Notes under the pieces: generated by a model
The model's database searches: none
The model's input: the letters and a program-made list of their open reading frames with translations, nothing else
What the model was told of the DNA's origin: nothing
Assembly: GCA_016200365.1 (NCBI GenBank)
Contig: JACQEW010000178.1
Coordinates: 1-7,474, forward strand
Reading direction: 5' to 3'
Source: Nitrospinota bacterium
Lineage (GTDB): Bacteria; Nitrospinota; Nitrospinia; UBA9942
Length of the DNA: 7,474 nt
Part shown: one piece after another, positions 5,283 through 7,474 of the stretch
Layout of the letters: each line of letters begins with the position of its first letter
Numbering within the stretch: the stretch's first letter is position 1
Program-made: the position numbers and the translations under genes

Positions 5283-5768
5283 ATGGAAGTTGCCGAAACG
5301 ATTAAGAAAATAATACAGGAGCTTGTAGTGCCTGAGTTTGGTATTATCAGGGCAGAGAATGCAGAGATCAAGGTAACTTTGCAGCTTACAAACAAAAGAC
5401 TCGATGATATAAATGCCCATCTTGTTGACCACAGCAGACGCATTGATGAAACAAACAAAAGGATAGATGAGATAAACAACCGTATAGATGAGTTAAGAGT
5501 AGAATTGAAAGAAGAGATAGCAAAGAACACCTTACGGATAGATGAAACAAACAGGCGTATAGATGAGATAAACAAAAGGATAGATAAAACAAATGAAAGA
5601 ATGGATGAAATGAATAAAAGTATAAGTGAAAGGATAGATGAGACAAATGAAAGGATAGGCCGGCTTTACGAGGTAATTGTGAGACGGGAGGATCATGAGA
5701 AGCTGGAAATCAGGGTTATGAGACTCGAACATGATGTCGCAGAGATAAGAGAAAAGATAGCAGCATAA
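5283..5768 (+). CDS. Coiled-coil protein of unknown function, first gene of the pilin operon
   Basis: A 161-residue, highly charged protein with no signal peptide, membrane segment or cysteine. The ATG at 5283 follows a GAGGGGG ribosome site (5272-5278). After a short N-terminal part (1-35) nearly the whole chain is a coiled coil with heptads RIDETNK / RIDEINN. Ile/Leu/Met lie at 54, 61, 68 and 75, then after a four-residue stutter at 86, 93, 100, 107 and 114, and after a second stutter at 118, 125 and 132. The DNA shows the matching 21-nt tandem repeats (about 5440-5660). It ends 33 nt before the pilin start with no terminator between, so it is probably co-transcribed with it. I do not recognise a named family. 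A cytoplasmic assembly or scaffolding role would fit but is speculation. Confidence 0.8.
   Translation: MEVAETIKKIIQELVVPEFGIIRAENAEIKVTLQLTNKRLDDINAHLVDHSRRIDETNKRIDEINNRIDELRVELKEEIAKNTLRIDETNRRIDEINKRIDKTNERMDEMNKSISERIDETNERIGRLYEVIVRREDHEKLEIRVMRLEHDVAEIREKIAA
5440..5661. repeat. 21-nt tandem repeats coding coiled-coil heptads
   Basis: Degenerate 21-nt units around ATAGATGAGATAAACAAAAGG and ATAGATGAAACAAACAGGCG, each coding one heptad R-I-D-E-[TI]-N-[KRN]. About eight to nine units are recognisable, broken by two stutters. The unit is a multiple of three, so copy-number change would alter coiled-coil length without shifting the frame. Confidence 0.7.
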
Positions 5769-5801
5769 GGCTTATTTTAAAACGAAAGGAGGTGAAAGGA
5801 A

Positions 5802-6023
5802 ATGATGGCAAAAATTAGAGAGGCTTTGAAGGGTATTGGTAAGGCTGTCCTCGGCGAAAAGGGTTTTACATTGATTGAGCTTTTAATCGTCGTGGCAATC
5901 ATAGGTATACTTGCTGCAATTGCAATTCCGCAGTTCAGCACATACAGGGTTAAGGCTTACAATTCTGCTGCACAGTCAGATGTAAAGAATTTTACAGCAG
6001 CTCTGGCAGCGGGCATGGTTTAA
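5802..6023 (+). CDS. pilA: Short type IV major pilin, PilA-N of a split pilin
   Basis: A 73-residue class III-signal prepilin. The 21-residue leader MMAKIREALKGIGKAVLGEKG ends in the prepilin peptidase site, followed by FTLIELLIVVAIIGILAAIAIPQF (Phe+1, Glu+5). Mature length is only 52 residues against about 61 in Geobacter sulfurreducens PilA as I remember it, and the SxYRVKAYNSAAxSD segment is almost the same. The chain ends without the beta-sheet globular domain or disulfide loop of ordinary pilins. Aromatic residues Phe24, Tyr27 and Tyr32 are kept and Phe43 is added. A near-perfect Shine-Dalgarno AGGAGGTGA (5787-5795) serves ATGATG at 5802/5805, fitting high expression. The missing globular part is supplied by the next gene, 20 nt downstream. 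Confidence 0.93.
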   Translation: MMAKIREALKGIGKAVLGEKGFTLIELLIVVAIIGILAAIAIPQFSTYRVKAYNSAAQSDVKNFTAALAAGMV

Positions 6024-6025
6024 AT

Positions 6026-6035
6026 AAGGGGGTGA
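6026..6035 (+). promoter_or_regulatory. Shine-Dalgarno AAGGGGGTGA deciding the PilA-C start
   Basis: A strong ribosome site 8 nt before the ATG at 6044. An in-frame GTG at 6032 lies within the site itself and so is unlikely to be the start. Using 6044 leaves a clean MKR-type Sec signal peptide. Confidence 0.7.
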
Positions 6036-6043
6036 ACCAATTT

Positions 6044-6439
6044 ATGAAAAGGATTAGTTTATCAATATTAATTGCAACACTTATTTTTAGTTTAGGGATT
6101 GGACCGGTCTATGCTGCGACTGCTATCGTCGCTACTAGCACTGCATTAGGTACGGGCGACATAACAATAACTGCTACTAGTTTGGCAAGACAAACTACTA
6201 CTATTGCTTTTACGACAAGTAAGGATGTCTATTTAGCAGCTACTGGGTCTACTGCCACAGCATCAGAAAATTATACTGTTTCTGGCGGTCACAAAAGTGG
6301 GGATAAAGAGTATGCCATAGCCAGTTCAGGAGGCGGAGTGTATTGGATAGGTAAAACAGCTGGAAGCACTACACTCACGGGTGCCCCTGTTATTGATGCT
6401 ACTGGTAGTGTTACATGGACAGGCTATTCAGCTATGTAA
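6044..6439 (+). CDS. Secreted PilA-C-like protein (short pilin chaperone / detached pilin head)
   Basis: A 131-residue exported protein. A Sec signal peptide (MKRISLSILIATLIFSLGIGPVYA) ends at an A-x-A-type site after Ala24. The mature part (about 107 residues) is rich in Thr, Ser, Ala and Gly, has no cysteine, and looks all-beta (TTTIAFTTSKDVYLAATG, NYTVSGGHKSGDKEYAIASS). That style matches the C-terminal head of type IV pilins, where a xxHxSGDKxY stretch is common. It follows PilA-N by 20 nt and precedes a terminator. In Geobacter the equivalent gene next to pilA (spc, GSU1497) encodes the partner that pairs with PilA-N in the filament. The same role is inferred here from position, size and fold style; direct sequence identity to Spc was not tested. 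A longer GTG start at 6032 is less likely. Confidence 0.75.
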   Translation: MKRISLSILIATLIFSLGIGPVYAATAIVATSTALGTGDITITATSLARQTTTIAFTTSKDVYLAATGSTATASENYTVSGGHKSGDKEYAIASSGGGVYWIGKTAGSTTLTGAPVIDATGSVTWTGYSAM

Positions 6440-6462
6440 TAGGTATTTGTAAAAAGGTTTTT

Positions 6463-6494
6463 AAAAGGGGTCGGAATATCCGACCCCTTTTTTT
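6463..6494 (+). terminator. Intrinsic terminator of the pilin operon
   Basis: A hairpin with a 12-bp stem, AAAAGGGGTCGG / CCGACCCCTTTT, loop AATAT, running into a T-tract (TTTTTTT). It begins 24 nt after the PilA-C stop. The A-rich left side means it could also work, less well, on the other strand. Confidence 0.9.
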
Positions 6495-6495
6495 A

Positions 6496-6526
6496 TTGAC
6501 AAACATGGTTGCTTTTTGGTAATTAT
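6496..6526 (+). promoter_or_regulatory. Weak candidate promoter of the coiled-coil/MNT operon
   Basis: A perfect -35 box TTGACA (6496-6501) directly follows the terminator. The best -10 candidate, AATTAT (6521-6526, 4/6), sits at a long 19-nt spacer. Position is sensible, the -10 box is poor. Confidence 0.3.
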
Positions 6527-6553
6527 AGAGCATATCTTTTATTAAACAATTAC

Positions 6554-6557
6554 GGAG
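6554..6557 (+). promoter_or_regulatory. Shine-Dalgarno GGAG deciding between two nearby ATGs
   Basis: GGAG touches an ATG at 6558 and is 6 nt before the in-frame ATG at 6564. Spacing favours 6564 as the start of the membrane-anchored coiled-coil gene. Confidence 0.6.
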
Positions 6558-6563
6558 ATGGCT

Positions 6564-6992
6564 ATGACAACCTATACATTACCTCGTGAAGCTTTTGAAT
6601 TATTAGAAGAAGCCTTTGAAAATAAAAAGAAGGCGGAAATCTTTGCAAAGGCAATAGAATCGGCAATTGAAGCCATTGATGAGAAGGCAAAAGAATCTAT
6701 AGTAGAGAAAAAAGGGCACATAAAAATTGAGATAAGGGAGGAACTAAGAAAGGAACTCGCAAGCAAGGAAGATATATTGCTTTTAAAGAAAGATATATTG
6801 CTTGTAAATAAAGATATATCGCTTTTAAAAACAGAATTTGAGGAGAGATTTAAGAGTCTTGAAAAAGAAATGAACGAAAGGTTTAAAAGTCTTAATTTTA
6901 AGTTAAATATTTTTATAGCCATCGCCCTTATTGCCTTAACATTTGCAAATCCAACATTTGTAAAGCTATTAGAAAAGATATTTCCATTCTAA
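6564..6992 (+). CDS. Coiled-coil protein with C-terminal membrane anchor, function unknown
   Basis: A 142-residue tail-anchored-type protein. The N-terminal part (MTTYTLPREAFELLEEAF, 1-35) is a helical head of the kind seen in small DUF1640/CCDC90-like bacterial proteins. A charged coiled coil follows (about 40-112), including three near-identical heptads DILLLKK, DILLVNK and DISLLKT (70-90) encoded by 21-nt repeats. One membrane helix lies near the C-terminus (about 114-128, LNIFIAIALIALTFA), followed by NPTFVKLLEKIFPF. The family resemblance is from memory and moderate. Its stop overlaps the start of the nucleotidyltransferase (TAATG at 6990-6994), so the two are translationally coupled and could interact. 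No HEPN R-x4-6-H motif is visible. No biochemical role can be assigned. Confidence 0.8.
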   Translation: MTTYTLPREAFELLEEAFENKKKAEIFAKAIESAIEAIDEKAKESIVEKKGHIKIEIREELRKELASKEDILLLKKDILLVNKDISLLKTEFEERFKSLEKEMNERFKSLNFKLNIFIAIALIALTFANPTFVKLLEKIFPF

Positions 6993-7414
6993 TGAAAGAG
7001 GCAGCACAATTGCCACAAGAACCCTTCCAGCATATTTGTGATTTATACAATATCGAGCTTATTTTCTTATTTGGCTCAAATGTTAAAGATAAAACTACAG
7101 CCAAAAGCGACCTTGACATCGGGGTTTATCTAACAAATCTCCTTTCTCCAGAAAAAACATGGAAACTCCAATGTTCTCTCATAGATATTTATAAAAGGAG
7201 TGATGTTGACATGGTTATTTTAAACGATGCCTCTCCGTTATTATTATTCGACCTGCTTCTTAACCATAAGGTTATTTACATGAGGAACGAAGATGTATTG
7301 TATGGTTTCTTTTCATGGTTTTGTAGGAGATATTGGCAATACAAAAGTCATTTCAAAAAATATGCCAATCAACTGAAAAGGGTAAGATTAGAGGCAATGG
7401 GGATGATTAAATGA
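6992..7414 (+). CDS. Minimal nucleotidyltransferase (MNT/MntA-like)
   Basis: A 140-residue member of the pol-beta-type nucleotidyltransferase superfamily. It has an exact GSx10DxD active site (Gly28, Ser29, Asp40, Asp42) and the third metal-ligand Asp73 in VDMVIL, followed by LLLFDLLLNHKVIY, the standard MNT core. The C-terminal tail (WFCRRYWQYKSHFKKYANQL) is like those of MNT proteins paired with HEPN RNases, where the MNT AMPylates and silences the toxin. All catalytic residues are present. The start overlaps the previous gene (TAATG) and there is no separate ribosome site, so translation depends on coupling. The 3' end overlaps the next gene by four bases (ATGA). No HEPN gene is adjacent within the window, so an antitoxin role is uncertain. 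It may act on another target. Confidence 0.85.
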   Translation: MKEAAQLPQEPFQHICDLYNIELIFLFGSNVKDKTTAKSDLDIGVYLTNLLSPEKTWKLQCSLIDIYKRSDVDMVILNDASPLLLFDLLLNHKVIYMRNEDVLYGFFSWFCRRYWQYKSHFKKYANQLKRVRLEAMGMIK

Positions 7415-7474
7415 ATAAAATAATATCTCTTGCATATATCACCTTCAAAGGAGGTATCAGAGATAGAACAATTC
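7411..7474 (+). CDS. Probable ABC-2 type transporter permease, N-terminus only
   Basis: The first 21 codons (MNKIISLAYITFKGGIRDRTI) begin at an ATG overlapping the nucleotidyltransferase stop (ATGA) and run off the right edge. The pattern M-x-x-I-x-x-L-A-x-x-T-F-K-x-G-I-R-D-R closely resembles the cytoplasmic N-terminus of ABC-2/NosY-like permeases, which goes straight into the first membrane helix. Too little is present for certainty. The overlap implies the same operon as the nucleotidyltransferase. Confidence 0.55.
   Translation, partial: MNKIISLAYITFKGGIRDRTI

Noticed and set aside
5339..5354. Sigma-54-like TGGTATTATCAGGGCA inside the coiled-coil gene
   Set aside because: It has GG-N10-GC but lies within coding sequence about 450 bp before pilA, and the rest of the consensus is missing; such spacing occurs often by chance.
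5279..5732. Several Ser/Phe/Leu-rich minus-strand frames opposite the coiled-coil gene
   Set aside because: They are shadows of the 21-nt repeats in the plus-strand gene, which has the ribosome site and sensible heptads.
6572..6922. Ser/Phe-rich minus-strand frame of 116 codons
   Set aside because: Antisense shadow of the Lys/Glu-rich coiled-coil gene; no start signals.
6564..6992. The membrane coiled-coil protein as a HEPN toxin for the adjacent MNT
   Set aside because: No R-x4-6-H motif and a coiled-coil plus membrane-anchor architecture rather than the HEPN four-helix bundle.

Overview
The window comes from a moderately AT-rich Gram-negative-type bacterium. It has a lipoprotein signal, a periplasmic binding lipoprotein, sigma-54 regulation and a split type IV pilin very like that of Geobacter. 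The dispersed intergenic repeats are of kinds I associate with Nitrospirota and Desulfobacterota-like genomes. That taxonomic guess is inference from gene content only; there is no marker gene here.

Left half (1-4934, all on the minus strand, one tightly packed operon read right to left). It starts with a membrane GT-C glycosyltransferase carrying eight TPR repeats (2763-4934). Next comes an NtrC/PilR-type sigma-54 response regulator (1356-2762), which begins directly at the stop of the previous gene. Last is a lipoprotein with an LppC/LpoA-like type 1 periplasmic-binding fold (1-1351, running off the left edge); its ribosome binding site lies inside the last codons of the regulator. Two genes of this operon carry in-frame copies of GC-rich palindromic repeats. 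The lipoprotein gene is also built in part from 7-bp tandem repeats, including an inverted pair of arrays that encodes its whole signal peptide.

Divergent region (4935-5282). It holds a candidate sigma-70 promoter for the left operon with a perfect 15-bp palindrome over its -35 box, a TTTAGCG tandem array, and a dispersed inverted repeat of the GTCATTGCGAG...GAAGCAATCT type. Two weak sigma-54-like sequences face the right operon.

Pilin operon (5283-6494, plus strand). A 161-residue coiled-coil protein is followed by PilA-N (73 residues; pilin helix with almost no globular domain), then a separately secreted PilA-C-like protein (131 residues, Sec signal peptide), then a strong intrinsic terminator. 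The split-pilin arrangement next to a PilR-type regulator parallels the Geobacter pilS-pilR-pilA-spc locus. A TPR-bearing glycosyltransferase beside it is a plausible, unproven pilin or surface-protein modifying enzyme.

Right end (6496-7474, plus strand). A 142-residue coiled-coil protein with a C-terminal membrane anchor overlaps (TAATG) a 140-residue minimal nucleotidyltransferase (MNT). The MNT gene overlaps (ATGA) the start of what looks like an ABC-2 permease gene, cut by the window edge. No HEPN toxin partner is visible beside the MNT gene.
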